Source of the DNA: an uncultured Oscillospiraceae bacterium
Lineage (GTDB): Bacteria > Bacillota > Clostridia > Oscillospirales > Acutalibacteraceae
Assembly: GCA_910587835.1 (NCBI GenBank)
Contig: CAJUNQ010000073.1
Coordinates: 1-53,029, forward strand
Reading direction: 5' to 3'
DNA length: 53,029 bases
Below, in pieces: positions 25,344-34,581 of the stretch (position 1 is the first letter of the stretch; each line of letters starts with the position of its first letter). The translations under genes were made by a program, and so were the position numbers. Under the pieces are notes generated by a model. That model saw only the letters and a program-made list of their open reading frames with translations. It had not been told where the DNA came from and did no database searches.

Positions 25344-25433
25344 ATGAACACAGCCGCGGGGCATGCTGCCTGCGGCTTTTTTGCGAAATATGTGGAATGC
25401 TTTGGAAAGGCGGCGGTATCATGCGGCATCTGA
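25344..25433 (+). CDS. Candidate leaderless leader peptide of pyrBI, 29 aa
   Basis: ATG at 25344 falls where transcription should start, so the mRNA would be leaderless. The reading frame begins MNTAAGHAACGFF, runs through the whole terminator hairpin and its T-run (the two Phe codons are the T-tract), crosses the pyrB ribosome binding site and ends with TGA at 25431-25433, 13 bp inside pyrB. This is the arrangement of the E. coli pyrL leader peptide, but without a ribosome binding site. Translation is not shown; the case rests on geometry. Confidence 0.5.
   Translation: MNTAAGHAACGFFAKYVECFGKAAVSCGI
25352..25382 (+). terminator. Attenuator hairpin in the pyrBI leader
   Basis: AGCCGC-GG-GGC...GCC-T-GCGGCT stem followed by six T, beginning about 8 nt after the expected transcription start and 38 bp before the pyrB start. 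A full terminator between promoter and first gene implies attenuation. No PyrR-binding anti-antiterminator is apparent upstream of it, since the leader is too short. Confidence 0.8.
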
Positions 25434-26356
25434 TCGACCCATTGGACCTTGACCGGGAGGAGACTGCCCGGCTGCTGGGCCTGGCCCAGCGTATTTTGGA
25501 CCGGCCCGGGGACTATGCCCGGCGCTGCGAGGGCAAAATTCTGGCCACCCTGTTTTTCGAGCCCAGCACCCGCACCCGGCTCAGCTTCGAGTCGGCCATG
25601 CTGCGGCTGGGGGGGCAGGTGCTGGGCTTCTCCTCAGCCCAGAGCAGCTCGGCGGCCAAAGGCGAGAGCGTGGCGGACACCATCCGCATGATCTCCGGCT
25701 ATGCGGACATTGCGGCCATGCGCCACTTTAAGGAGGGCGCGCCTCTGGTGGCCTCCCGGTACTCAAAAATTCCCGTGGTCAACGCCGGGGACGGAGGCCA
25801 CCAGCACCCCACCCAAACTCTCACCGACCTGTTTATGATTCAGCGCAGCAGAGGGCAGATCAGCGGCCTCACCATCGGCCTGTGCGGCGACCTGAAGTTC
25901 GGGCGCACCGTGCACTCCCTCATCAAGGCCCTGGTGCGGTATGAGGATGTGCGGTTTGTGCTCATCTCGCCGGAGGAGCTGCGCACACCGGGGTACATCC
26001 TCAAGGAGGTGCTGAGCCCCTCGGGCCACCCCTTTGAGGAGGTGCGCCGCATGGAGGAGGCCATGCCCCGGCTGGACGTGCTGTACATGACCCGGGTGCA
26101 GCGGGAGCGTTTTTTCAACGAGGAGGACTATGTGCGGCTGAAGGACTCCTACATCCTCACCCCGGAAAAGCTGGCCTTAGGCAAAAAGGAGCTGGCTGTG
26201 CTGCATCCCCTGCCCCGGGTGAACGAGATTCACAAGCAGGTGGACGAGGACCCCAGGGCCCTGTATTTTGAGCAGGCCCGGGGGGGCGTGTTTGTGCGCA
26301 TGGCGTTGATTCTGGCGCTGCTGGGGCTGGAACCCCACATTCTGAAGGAGGCTTGA
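25421..26356 (+). CDS. pyrB: Aspartate carbamoyltransferase catalytic subunit
   Basis: Condenses carbamoyl phosphate with aspartate, the first committed step of pyrimidine synthesis. 311 aa, normal for the family. The carbamoyl phosphate loop FEPSTRTRLSFES spans residues 46-58; HPTQTLTDLF and the HPLPRVNEI block are present. The ATG at 25421 has GGAAAGG 10 nt upstream and gives the standard N-terminus (RHLIDPLDL); an earlier in-frame ATG at 25397 lacks a ribosome binding site. pyrI follows after 3 bp. Confidence 0.96.
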   Translation: MRHLIDPLDLDREETARLLGLAQRILDRPGDYARRCEGKILATLFFEPSTRTRLSFESAMLRLGGQVLGFSSAQSSSAAKGESVADTIRMISGYADIAAMRHFKEGAPLVASRYSKIPVVNAGDGGHQHPTQTLTDLFMIQRSRGQISGLTIGLCGDLKFGRTVHSLIKALVRYEDVRFVLISPEELRTPGYILKEVLSPSGHPFEEVRRMEEAMPRLDVLYMTRVQRERFFNEEDYVRLKDSYILTPEKLALGKKELAVLHPLPRVNEIHKQVDEDPRALYFEQARGGVFVRMALILALLGLEPHILKEA

Positions 26357-26359
26357 GCT

Positions 26360-26785
26360 ATGCTGAACATTGACAGCATTGAAAACGGGATCGTCATTGA
26401 CCACATTACCGCCGGGCGGGGGATGCGGGTATATGAGCTGTTGGAGCTGCACAAGCTGGACACCTGTGTGGCAATCATCCGCAATGCCCGCAGCAGCAAG
26501 TTCGGGAAAAAGGACATTATCAAAATTGAGGGCATAACAGACATAGACCTGGACGTGCTGGGCTTTATCGACGACCACGCCACAGTGTGCGTCATCCGGG
26601 ACGGGGTGCTGGCGGAGAAAAAGCAGCCCCAGCTCCCCCAGCGGCTGGTGAACATTGTCAAGTGCAAAAACCCCCGGTGCGTCACCAGCGCGGAGGACGT
26701 GGACCAGGAATTCTACCTGTGCGGCGGCGAGCAGCACCGCTACCGGTGCCGCTACTGCGAGCAGCTGCTGGATGACGGTAAATAG
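26360..26785 (+). CDS. pyrI: Aspartate carbamoyltransferase regulatory subunit
   Basis: 141-aa allosteric subunit. The N-terminal nucleotide-binding domain (IENGIVIDHITAGRGMRVYELL; the usual CTP/ATP site) is followed by the zinc domain with CKNPRC and, 28 residues later, CRYC. AAGGAGG lies 8 nt before the ATG. It makes the enzyme a heteromeric, feedback-regulated form with PyrB. Confidence 0.95.
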   Translation: MLNIDSIENGIVIDHITAGRGMRVYELLELHKLDTCVAIIRNARSSKFGKKDIIKIEGITDIDLDVLGFIDDHATVCVIRDGVLAEKKQPQLPQRLVNIVKCKNPRCVTSAEDVDQEFYLCGGEQHRYRCRYCEQLLDDGK

Positions 26786-27112
26786 CAGCCCTCGGTGCAA
26801 GACTCTAAGGCTCTGCCCCACACCCTGCGGCTTTTTAATTGCGGACAAAGCTTTTTCGCTCATTTTTCTCTGTGTGGGACGATTGGAACCATTACGCGGC
26901 AGTCCGGACAACTGGGTCTGCAGGCCAACCCGGGCATCCGGGCCCCTGATAGAGTTTGAGGTGAGCGTTGCGCCGGGTACTGGGCAAAACAAGTGCAGCG
27001 TACCAGGCCGCAAGCCCACCGAGCCGAAGCCGCGGACCGCGAGCTATGCAGGCTTTCTCTCACTCCACAAATTACGACAAAAATTCCCGCTATTCCCTTT
27101 GGAGGTGTTCCC
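26786..27112. other. Intergenic between pyrI and addA, nothing recognised
   Basis: 327 bp. No gene with a start signal, no strong terminator after pyrI, and no good promoter for addA was found. Several ORFs cross it but have no ribosome binding site. Confidence 0.5.
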
Positions 27113-30100
27113 ATGCAATGGACCGACAGCCAGCTGGACGCGGCCCAGTCTCTGAACGGCACTATTCTGGTGGCGGCGGCGGCAGGGTCGGGCAAAACCG
27201 CAGTGCTGGTGCAGCGGGCCGTCAACCGGCTGACGGACCCCCGCTGCCCCACAGACGCCAACCGCCTGCTGATTGTCACCTTCACCAAAGCTGCGGCCGC
27301 AGAAATGCGCACCCGCCTGGAACAAAGGCTCTTTGAGCTGCTGCGGGAGAACCCCCGGGACAGCTGGCTCAGGCGGCAGAGTATTTTGCTCCACCAGGCC
27401 CACATCGGCACAGTGGACAGCTTCTGCGCGGACATGGTCCGGGAGTTCTTTCATCTGCTGGACCTGTCCCCGGACTTCAAGATTCTCTCGGACAAGCGGG
27501 AGGAGGAGATGATGGGCCTTGCCATAGAGGAAGCGGTTGCCGGAGCCTTTGAGGCCGGCAGGGCCGAGCGGCTGGCAGACGCTTTCACCGGGGAGCGGGA
27601 TGACCGGCGGCTGGGCGGGATGGTTCTGTCCCTCTACCGGTTCATGCAGAGCCACCCCTTTCCTGAGGCCTGGCTGCGGGAAAAGGTGGACATGTATTTT
27701 TCCGGGGACCCCTCCCCCTGGGAGCGGGTGATTCTGGAATACGCCGCCGGAGCCGGAGACTACTGCGCCGCCCTGCTGAAAAACGCCGCCGGTTTGGCCG
27801 GGGAGGACCCGGCCCTGTACGAGGCCTTTGCCCCCGCCCTTTTGGCCGACCGGGAGGCCTGTCTGGCCATGTCCGCAGCCGCCCGTGCCGGCGACTGGGA
27901 GGGCGCCGCCCGGCTGCGGGAGGCCTTTTCTCCCAAGCGGCGGGGGACCCTGCGGGGCTGGGACAAGGACGACCCTCTGCTGGTCCGGCTGGAAGGCTGC
28001 CGCAAGGAAGTCAAAAAAACCATGGAGGGGCTCAAGAGCAGTCTTGCCGCCAGCCGGGAGCAGTGCCTGGAAGAGCTCGAAGCCGCCGGCCCTCTGCTGG
28101 GGGACCTGGCGGAGCTGACCCTGGACTTTGCCCGCCGTTATGAGGAGAAGAAGCGGGAAAAATCCTTTTTGGACTACAGCGACCTGGAACACTGCGCCAT
28201 TCGGCTGTTCTGCGGGGAGAACGGAGAGCCCACCCCCGCCGCCCGGGAGGTGTCCGCCCGGTTTGACGAGATCATGATTGACGAGTATCAGGACGTGAAC
28301 GAGGTGCAGGACTCCATCTTTCGGGCCATCTCCCGGGAGGGGAAAAACCTGTTTATGGTGGGGGACGTGAAGCAGAGCATCTATGGCTTCCGGCGGGCCA
28401 TGCCCGAGCTGTTCCTCCGGTGCCGCCGGGCCTTTGGCAAGTTTGACCGGGCCCGGCAGGCCTACCCCTCTTACATTGTGCTGGACCGGAATTTCCGCTC
28501 CCGCCGGGAGGTGACCGAGGCGGTGAACTTTGTGTTCTCCCAGCTCATGAGCCAGGAGGCGGGAGACATCGACTACACCGGAGAGGAACGGCTGGTGTGC
28601 GGGGCGGGCTATCGCAATAAGCCCGGCTGCGAAACCGAGGCCGCGTTCCTCAGCCGGGGAGACATCCCCGCCGAGACCGCCGAGGCGGGGTACATTGCCG
28701 GGCGCATCCGGCAGCTGATGGAGGAGGGCTTTACAGTCAGCCAGGGAGAGGAGGAGCGCCCCATTGGTTATGGGGATTTCTGCATTCTTCTGCGCAGCGC
28801 AAACAAGTACGCCCATGTGTACGCCCGGGAGCTGAAGCGGCTGGGCGTCCCCGCCCGGGCCACGGTGGCAGGGGGCTTTTTCGCCGCCGCTGAGATTCAG
28901 ACCATGCTCTCCCTGCTGCGGGTCATCGACAACCCCAACCAGGACATCCCCCTGCTGGCTGTGCTGATGAGCCCGCTCTACGGCTTTTCCGCTGACGACA
29001 CGGCCCGGCTGCGGGCAGGGGACCGGTCGGTCAGCGTGTATCTCTCTCTGCTGAGGGGGGCCGAAGAAGACCCCCGCTGCGCCCGGGTGTTGGAGGAGCT
29101 GGACCGGCTGCGGAGCCTGTCCGCCACCATGGCCGCGGACGCCTTTCTCACCATGCTCTACAGCCGCACCGGGTACACAGACATGGTGCTGGCCATGGAG
29201 GAGGGTGCCGGCCGGTTGGAGAACCTCCGTCTTTTGCAGCGGTATGCCCAGGAATATGAGAGCTCAGGCTACCACGGGCTGACCGGCTTTGTGCGCTTTC
29301 TGGACCGGCTGCGGGACAGCGGCACAGACATGCAGGCGGCGGGTGCTCAGAACGCCGGGCCGGAGGCGGTAAGCGTCATGAGTATTCACAAGTCCAAGGG
29401 CCTGCAGTTCCCGGTGTGCATTGTGGCCGGCTGCGGCCGGAGCTTTGCCGGGGACCGGACAGAGGATGTGCTGCTGCACCCGGAGCTGGGCCTGGGGGTT
29501 CGGCTGCGGACCCCGGGAACCGGCGCCCGGTACAGCACCGCCCCCCGGGAGGCCATTGCCCTGGAAGCCGCCCGCTCTGCCGGGGCCGAGGAGCTGCGGG
29601 TGCTGTATGTGGCCATGACCAGGGCTCAGGAGAAGCTGATTCTGGTCACCTCTCAGCGGGACATGGAGCCGGCTCTGGGCCGGGCCGCTATGGAGCTGAC
29701 CCCGGAGCCCCCCTCCCCCTTCACGGTGCGAAAGGCAAAAAACGCCGGGGACTGGCTGCTGGCCTGCGCCCTGCGCCATCCCAGCGGGGGCGCTCTGCGC
29801 CGGGCGGCAGGCGTAGTCCAGCCCCCGGCAGACACCCCGGACAGCGCGCCCTGGGCCATCAGCCTGCACAGCTGCGCCCCTGAGGAGTGGGAGCCCCCCC
29901 CAGAGGAGGCCCCCGCCCAGCCGGATATGGCCCTTTTTGAGGAGCTGCGGGTGCAGGCGGACTTTGTCTACCCCTTTGAGGACTGTCTGGAAATCCGGGC
30001 CAAGGTGTCGGCCTCCAAGCTGTCGGCAGAACAGAGCGGCAGCCGGGAGCTGAACCTGTCAAAGCCTGCCTGGCTGGGGGCGCAGGGCATGACCCCTGCG

Positions 30101-30628
30101 GAACGGGGCATTGCCCTCCACGAGTTCATGCAGTTTGCAGACTTTGCCCGGGCGGCGGAGGACCCGGCGGGAGAGATTGCCCGGCTGGCGGAGCGGGCCT
30201 ACCTGACCCCCGAGCAGGCCGGAGCCATTGAGCTGGACCGGGTGCAGGCCTTTTTCCGCAGCGGGCTGGGCCGGCGGGTGCTGGCCTCTCCCGAGGTGCG
30301 CCGGGAGCGGCGCTTTACAGCGGCCATCCCCCCCCACATGGCCCAGCCTGAGGCGGTTGGGGGCGAAGGAGAGACCATGATCCTGCAGGGGGCGGTGGAC
30401 TGCACCTTTGTGGAGAACGGAAAGCTGCATATCATTGATTTCAAAACAGACCGGACCGAGGACATGGAGGAGCTGTGGCAACGGTATGAGCGGCAGCTGG
30501 AGCTGTACGCCTACGCCATGGAGGAGGTCACCGGGTGGAAGGTGGGGGATCTGGCGTTGTATTCCACCTGGCTGAGCCAGGACAGCGCCAGGCCCTATAA
30601 CCCCGGAAAAGAGGACGGCAAGGACTGA
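27113..30628 (+). CDS. addA: ATP-dependent helicase/nuclease subunit A
   Basis: 1171-aa UvrD-type helicase with a C-terminal RecB-like nuclease, the AddA half of the AddAB end-resection complex. Walker A AAAGSGKTA (22-30), DEYQDVNEVQ motif II (near 390), SIHKSKGLQFPV and VAMTRAQEKL motifs, and the nuclease centre GAVDC...HIIDFKTD (near 1093-1112) are all present. The ORF opens at 26993; the ATG at 27113 has GGAGG 7 nt upstream and starts the Q-motif (QWTDSQLDAAQ). addB usually lies directly upstream of addA; here pyrI does, and no addB is in the window. Confidence 0.95.
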   Translation: MQWTDSQLDAAQSLNGTILVAAAAGSGKTAVLVQRAVNRLTDPRCPTDANRLLIVTFTKAAAAEMRTRLEQRLFELLRENPRDSWLRRQSILLHQAHIGTVDSFCADMVREFFHLLDLSPDFKILSDKREEEMMGLAIEEAVAGAFEAGRAERLADAFTGERDDRRLGGMVLSLYRFMQSHPFPEAWLREKVDMYFSGDPSPWERVILEYAAGAGDYCAALLKNAAGLAGEDPALYEAFAPALLADREACLAMSAAARAGDWEGAARLREAFSPKRRGTLRGWDKDDPLLVRLEGCRKEVKKTMEGLKSSLAASREQCLEELEAAGPLLGDLAELTLDFARRYEEKKREKSFLDYSDLEHCAIRLFCGENGEPTPAAREVSARFDEIMIDEYQDVNEVQDSIFRAISREGKNLFMVGDVKQSIYGFRRAMPELFLRCRRAFGKFDRARQAYPSYIVLDRNFRSRREVTEAVNFVFSQLMSQEAGDIDYTGEERLVCGAGYRNKPGCETEAAFLSRGDIPAETAEAGYIAGRIRQLMEEGFTVSQGEEERPIGYGDFCILLRSANKYAHVYARELKRLGVPARATVAGGFFAAAEIQTMLSLLRVIDNPNQDIPLLAVLMSPLYGFSADDTARLRAGDRSVSVYLSLLRGAEEDPRCARVLEELDRLRSLSATMAADAFLTMLYSRTGYTDMVLAMEEGAGRLENLRLLQRYAQEYESSGYHGLTGFVRFLDRLRDSGTDMQAAGAQNAGPEAVSVMSIHKSKGLQFPVCIVAGCGRSFAGDRTEDVLLHPELGLGVRLRTPGTGARYSTAPREAIALEAARSAGAEELRVLYVAMTRAQEKLILVTSQRDMEPALGRAAMELTPEPPSPFTVRKAKNAGDWLLACALRHPSGGALRRAAGVVQPPADTPDSAPWAISLHSCAPEEWEPPPEEAPAQPDMALFEELRVQADFVYPFEDCLEIRAKVSASKLSAEQSGSRELNLSKPAWLGAQGMTPAERGIALHEFMQFADFARAAEDPAGEIARLAERAYLTPEQAGAIELDRVQAFFRSGLGRRVLASPEVRRERRFTAAIPPHMAQPEAVGGEGETMILQGAVDCTFVENGKLHIIDFKTDRTEDMEELWQRYERQLELYAYAMEEVTGWKVGDLALYSTWLSQDSARPYNPGKEDGKD

Positions 30629-30678
30629 CCGGGGAGCGGCCTGTCAAAAAAAGAGCGGAGCTCAAAAAGGAGAAGCCT

Positions 30679-33117
30679 ATGATCACGCAAAGCCTGAACC
30701 AGAGCTGGACCCTGACAATAGACCAGGAGGAGCCCATCCCCGCCGCTGTGCCCGGCTCGGTGTATGGGGACCTGCTGGCGGCGGGAAAAATGAAGGACCC
30801 CTTCTGGCGGGACAACGAGAGGGAGGCCCTGGCCTGGATGGACCACGATTTTACCTATACCTGTCAGTTTACCCCCCTCCCCGGGCTGAGGGAGTGCCGC
30901 CGGGTTGTTCTGCGCTTTCACGGGGTGGACACGGTCGCGGATGTAGAGCTCAACGGCTTCCCTCTCGAGCATTTGGAGAATATGCACCGGTGCTATGAGC
31001 TGGACGTGGCCCCCCTGCTCCTCCCCGGCGTCAACCGGCTGACAGTGAAAATCACCTCCCCCACCCGGTACATCCGGGAGCACAGCGGCCTGGGGTTCGC
31101 CACAGGCAGCCCGGACGCCATGAAGGGCTTCCCCAGCCTGCGCAAGGCCCACTGCATGTTCGGCTGGGACTGGGGCCCTCATCTGCCCGACGCGGGCATC
31201 TGGCGGCCGGTGGAGCTGCTGGGCGTGGAAGGGGGGCGGCTGCAGGACATTAAGCTCGTCCAACGGCATGAGCAGGGCCGGGTGACGCTGCTTCTGGACG
31301 GCTGCATAGCGTACGCCTCAGCGCTTGAGGTGGAGGTCCGCGCCTGGCTGACCGACCCCCAGGGCCAGGCTGTCCCCTTCCCCAAGGGGGAGGGCATCTG
31401 GCCGGATGACCTGACTGTGGAGGACCCTCAGCTCTGGTGGCCCCGGGGCTATGGGGAGCAGCCCCTGTACACGGTCACTGTCACCGCGGAAGAAGACGGC
31501 CGGGAGCTGGACCGCTGGGAGAAGCGCATCGGCCTGCGCACCATGGGCATGTCCATAGAAAAGGACCAGTGGGGGGAGAGCTTTGCCCATGAGGTCAACG
31601 GGGTAAAAATTTTCGCCATGGGCGCGGACTATATTCCCGAGGACAATATTCTGTCCCGGGTCACCCAGGACCGCACCCGCCGCCTGCTGGAAGACGCCTG
31701 CGCCGCCAACTTCAACACCATCCGGGTGTGGGGCGGGGGCTATTACCCTGACGACTCCTTCTATAATATCTGCGACGAGCTGGGCCTGCTGGTGTGGCAG
31801 GACCTGATGTTCGCCTGCGCGGCCTATGACCTGACCCCGGAGTTCATCCGAAATATAGAGGCTGAGGTGGAGGACAATGTGAAGCGCCTGCGCCACCACC
31901 CCTGCATTGCCCTGTGGTGCGGCAACAACGAGATGGAGCTCTTTGGGGAGCAGGGCCTTTGGGTGGACAGCCCCCGGCGCAAGGCGGACTACATCCGCAT
32001 GTATGAGTACATTCTGCCCCAGGCAGTACAGAAGAGCGACTCCCAGGCCTTCTACTGGCCGGGGAGCCCTTCCAGCGGAGGCGGCTTTGACGACCCCAAC
32101 GGCCAGGCCCGGGGAGATGTGCACGATTGGAGCGTGTGGCATGGGGTGCAGCCCTTTACCGCCTACCGGCGGAATATGGGGCGGTATGTGTCAGAGTTCG
32201 GGTTTGAGAGCTGGCCCTGCCTGTCTACGGTGGAGACCTTTACCGAGCCCCGGGACCGGAACCTGTACGGGCCGGTGATGGAGCGCCACCAGCGCTGCGC
32301 CATGGGCGGGGCTCTGATGGCCGCCTATCTTCAGCAGTATTACCAGCGTCCCACAGACCTAGACGCCACCCTGTATGCCACCCAGCTGCTTCAGGCCCAG
32401 GCAGTGCGGTATGGGGTGGAGCACTTCCGCCAGGGGCGGGGGCGGTGCATGGGGGCCCTCTACTGGCAGCTTAACGACTGCTGGCCCGTGGCCTCCTGGT
32501 CCTCCATCGACTACACCGGGCGGTGGAAAGCCCTGCACTATTTTGCCCGGCGCTTCTTTGCGCCGGTGCTGCTCTCCTGCCGGGAGGAGGGTATGCTCAC
32601 CCAGTCCCCCAACCTGAACGCCCAGCCGGAGGACTATGAAAAGAGCATCACCCTGTGCGTGACCAACGAGACCCGCCGCCCCCGGCAGGTGGTGGTAAAG
32701 TGGGCCCTGCGGGACCGGCTGAGCCGGATTAAGCGGGAGGAGACCATCACCCTGGGGGTCCCGGCTTTGCAGAGCGTGGAGCTGGAAAAAATCCTTCTGC
32801 CCGAGGCCGATGTGTTTGAGGACTTTGTGAGCTATTCCCTGTGGGAGAACGGAGCCAGGGCGAGCCAGGGAACCGTGCTGTTCACCCAGCCCAAGTATTA
32901 CCGCTTTGTGGACCCGGGGCTGGACTGCCGGGTTGAGGGGGATGAGATCGTTGTGACCGCCCTGGGCTATGCCCAGTGCGTGGAGCTGCGCAATGGCGGG
33001 GAGGACATGGTGCTCAGCGACAATTATTTTGACATGCTGCCGGGAGAGCGGCGGGTCAAGGTGCTGCGCGGCCAGCCCAAAAACCTGCGGGTGCGCAGCG
33101 TGTGGGATATCCGGTAA
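30679..33117 (+). CDS. Beta-mannosidase, GH2 family
   Basis: 812-aa cytoplasmic glycosidase that removes terminal beta-mannose from oligosaccharides such as mannan or N-glycan cores. The N-terminal sugar-binding domain, the immunoglobulin-like domain and the TIM barrel are in the usual order. Acid/base Glu is in WCGNNEMEL (near residue 416), and the nucleophile Glu is in SEFGFESWP (near 507). There is no signal peptide. AAAAAGGAG lies 8 nt before the ATG. It starts 50 bp after addA and stands alone; no mannan transporter genes are adjacent. Confidence 0.92.
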   Translation: MITQSLNQSWTLTIDQEEPIPAAVPGSVYGDLLAAGKMKDPFWRDNEREALAWMDHDFTYTCQFTPLPGLRECRRVVLRFHGVDTVADVELNGFPLEHLENMHRCYELDVAPLLLPGVNRLTVKITSPTRYIREHSGLGFATGSPDAMKGFPSLRKAHCMFGWDWGPHLPDAGIWRPVELLGVEGGRLQDIKLVQRHEQGRVTLLLDGCIAYASALEVEVRAWLTDPQGQAVPFPKGEGIWPDDLTVEDPQLWWPRGYGEQPLYTVTVTAEEDGRELDRWEKRIGLRTMGMSIEKDQWGESFAHEVNGVKIFAMGADYIPEDNILSRVTQDRTRRLLEDACAANFNTIRVWGGGYYPDDSFYNICDELGLLVWQDLMFACAAYDLTPEFIRNIEAEVEDNVKRLRHHPCIALWCGNNEMELFGEQGLWVDSPRRKADYIRMYEYILPQAVQKSDSQAFYWPGSPSSGGGFDDPNGQARGDVHDWSVWHGVQPFTAYRRNMGRYVSEFGFESWPCLSTVETFTEPRDRNLYGPVMERHQRCAMGGALMAAYLQQYYQRPTDLDATLYATQLLQAQAVRYGVEHFRQGRGRCMGALYWQLNDCWPVASWSSIDYTGRWKALHYFARRFFAPVLLSCREEGMLTQSPNLNAQPEDYEKSITLCVTNETRRPRQVVVKWALRDRLSRIKREETITLGVPALQSVELEKILLPEADVFEDFVSYSLWENGARASQGTVLFTQPKYYRFVDPGLDCRVEGDEIVVTALGYAQCVELRNGGEDMVLSDNYFDMLPGERRVKVLRGQPKNLRVRSVWDIR

Positions 33118-33164
33118 AATTGGGGGATTTCAGGCGTCTCCCTCCTTGTCCCTGCGGGTCGCGC

Positions 33165-33193
33165 TTGACTTTTGAAGCCGGATGTATTATTAT
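33165..33193 (+). promoter_or_regulatory. Promoter of murA
   Basis: TTGACT (33165-33170), 17-bp spacer, TATTAT (33188-33193), about 90 bp before the murA start. Confidence 0.8.
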
Positions 33194-33279
33194 AGCCTTA
33201 AGTTCTCATACTAACAGCAGAGCCTTTGAGCCTGAAAAATAGAACGGCCAGCCCCTGGGGCCTTTTAGGAAGTGTAAAT

Positions 33280-34578
33280 GTGGATAAATATGTCATTCAT
33301 GGCGGCCGCCGTCTCTGCGGCTCGGTCGAAATCAACGGCGCAAAAAATGCCGCCGTGGCTATTCTGCCCGCTGTCATCCTCTCCGATTCCCCCTGCCGTA
33401 TTGAAAACCTGCCCGATATCTCTGATGTAAAAAACGCCGCCTATATCCTTGAAGAGATGGGCGCGGCTGTTTCATACCCTGACCGCCACACCATGGAGAT
33501 CGACCCCCGGCCCATTGCGACCCATACGGTCAGCGCCGGTGTGGCCCGGCGTATGCGGGGGTCTTACTATTTTATCGGCGCGCTGCTGGGCCGCTGCCGC
33601 CGGGCCCTTGTGCCCCTGCCCGGGGGCTGCGATTTCGGCGTGCGCCCCATTGACCAGCACCTGAAGGGCTTTGAGGCCCTGGGCTGCGAGCACAGCCTGG
33701 ACAACGGCGGCATGATCTCTGTCACCGCCCCCCATGACCTGCATGGGGCCCATATCTATCTCGACGTGGTGTCGGTGGGGGCCACCATGAACATCATGCT
33801 CACCGCCGCCAAGGCCCTGGGCGTAACCGTGATTGAAAACGCCGCCCGCGAGCCCCATGTGGTGGACCTGGCCAACTTTTTGAACACCATGGGCGCGGAT
33901 ATCCGGGGCGCGGGCACGGATACCATCAAGATTCACGGGGTGCAGCAGCTGCGCGGGGGGACTTATGCCATTATCCCCGACCAGATTGAGGCCGGCACCT
34001 ATATGCTTGCCGCCGCCGCCACCCATGGGGACGTCACCGTGAAAAACGTGACCCCCAAGCACCTGGAGTCCATCTCTGCCAAGCTGGTGGAAATGGGCGT
34101 AACTGTGGAGGAGGGGGACGACAGTGTGCGGGTGGTGTGCAGCGGCCAGCTGCGCAAATGCAATGTAAAGACCCTGCCCCATCCTGGCTTTCCCACAGAC
34201 ATGCAGCCTCAAATCACCACCCTGCTCACCACGGCGGGGGGCATCAGCATGGTGACAGAGGGTATTTTCAGCGGCGGACGCTTCAAATATGTGGACGAGC
34301 TGCGGAATATGGGCGCGAAAATCACCGTAGAGGGCAGTCTGGCAGTAGTAGAGGGCGTTCCCATGCTTAAGGGCGCGCCGGTGCGGGCTCTTGACCTGCG
34401 GGCCGGGGTTGCCATGGTACTGGCCGGTCTGATGGCCGACGGGGTGACCCAGGTAGAGAACATCAAGTTTATTGAGCGGGGCTATGAGAACATTGTCGAC
34501 AAGCTGGCGGGGCTGGGCGCGGACATCCATCTGCAGCGGACCCCGGACAGCTATGGCAGCAATTACCGCCTCGGCTGA
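33280..34578 (+). CDS. murA: UDP-N-acetylglucosamine 1-carboxyvinyltransferase
   Basis: First committed step of peptidoglycan synthesis: adds enolpyruvate from PEP to UDP-GlcNAc. 432 aa. The fosfomycin-target Cys lies in LPGGCDFGVRP (near residue 115). INGAKNAAVAILPA at the N-terminus and DLRAGVAMVLAGLMA near the C-terminus are the usual markers. The start is a GTG at 33280, with AGGAAG 7 nt upstream, giving the family N-terminus (DKYVIHGG); the ORF opens 18 codons earlier without support. Confidence 0.95.
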   Translation: MDKYVIHGGRRLCGSVEINGAKNAAVAILPAVILSDSPCRIENLPDISDVKNAAYILEEMGAAVSYPDRHTMEIDPRPIATHTVSAGVARRMRGSYYFIGALLGRCRRALVPLPGGCDFGVRPIDQHLKGFEALGCEHSLDNGGMISVTAPHDLHGAHIYLDVVSVGATMNIMLTAAKALGVTVIENAAREPHVVDLANFLNTMGADIRGAGTDTIKIHGVQQLRGGTYAIIPDQIEAGTYMLAAAATHGDVTVKNVTPKHLESISAKLVEMGVTVEEGDDSVRVVCSGQLRKCNVKTLPHPGFPTDMQPQITTLLTTAGGISMVTEGIFSGGRFKYVDELRNMGAKITVEGSLAVVEGVPMLKGAPVRALDLRAGVAMVLAGLMADGVTQVENIKFIERGYENIVDKLAGLGADIHLQRTPDSYGSNYRLG

Positions 34579-34581
34579 GTT

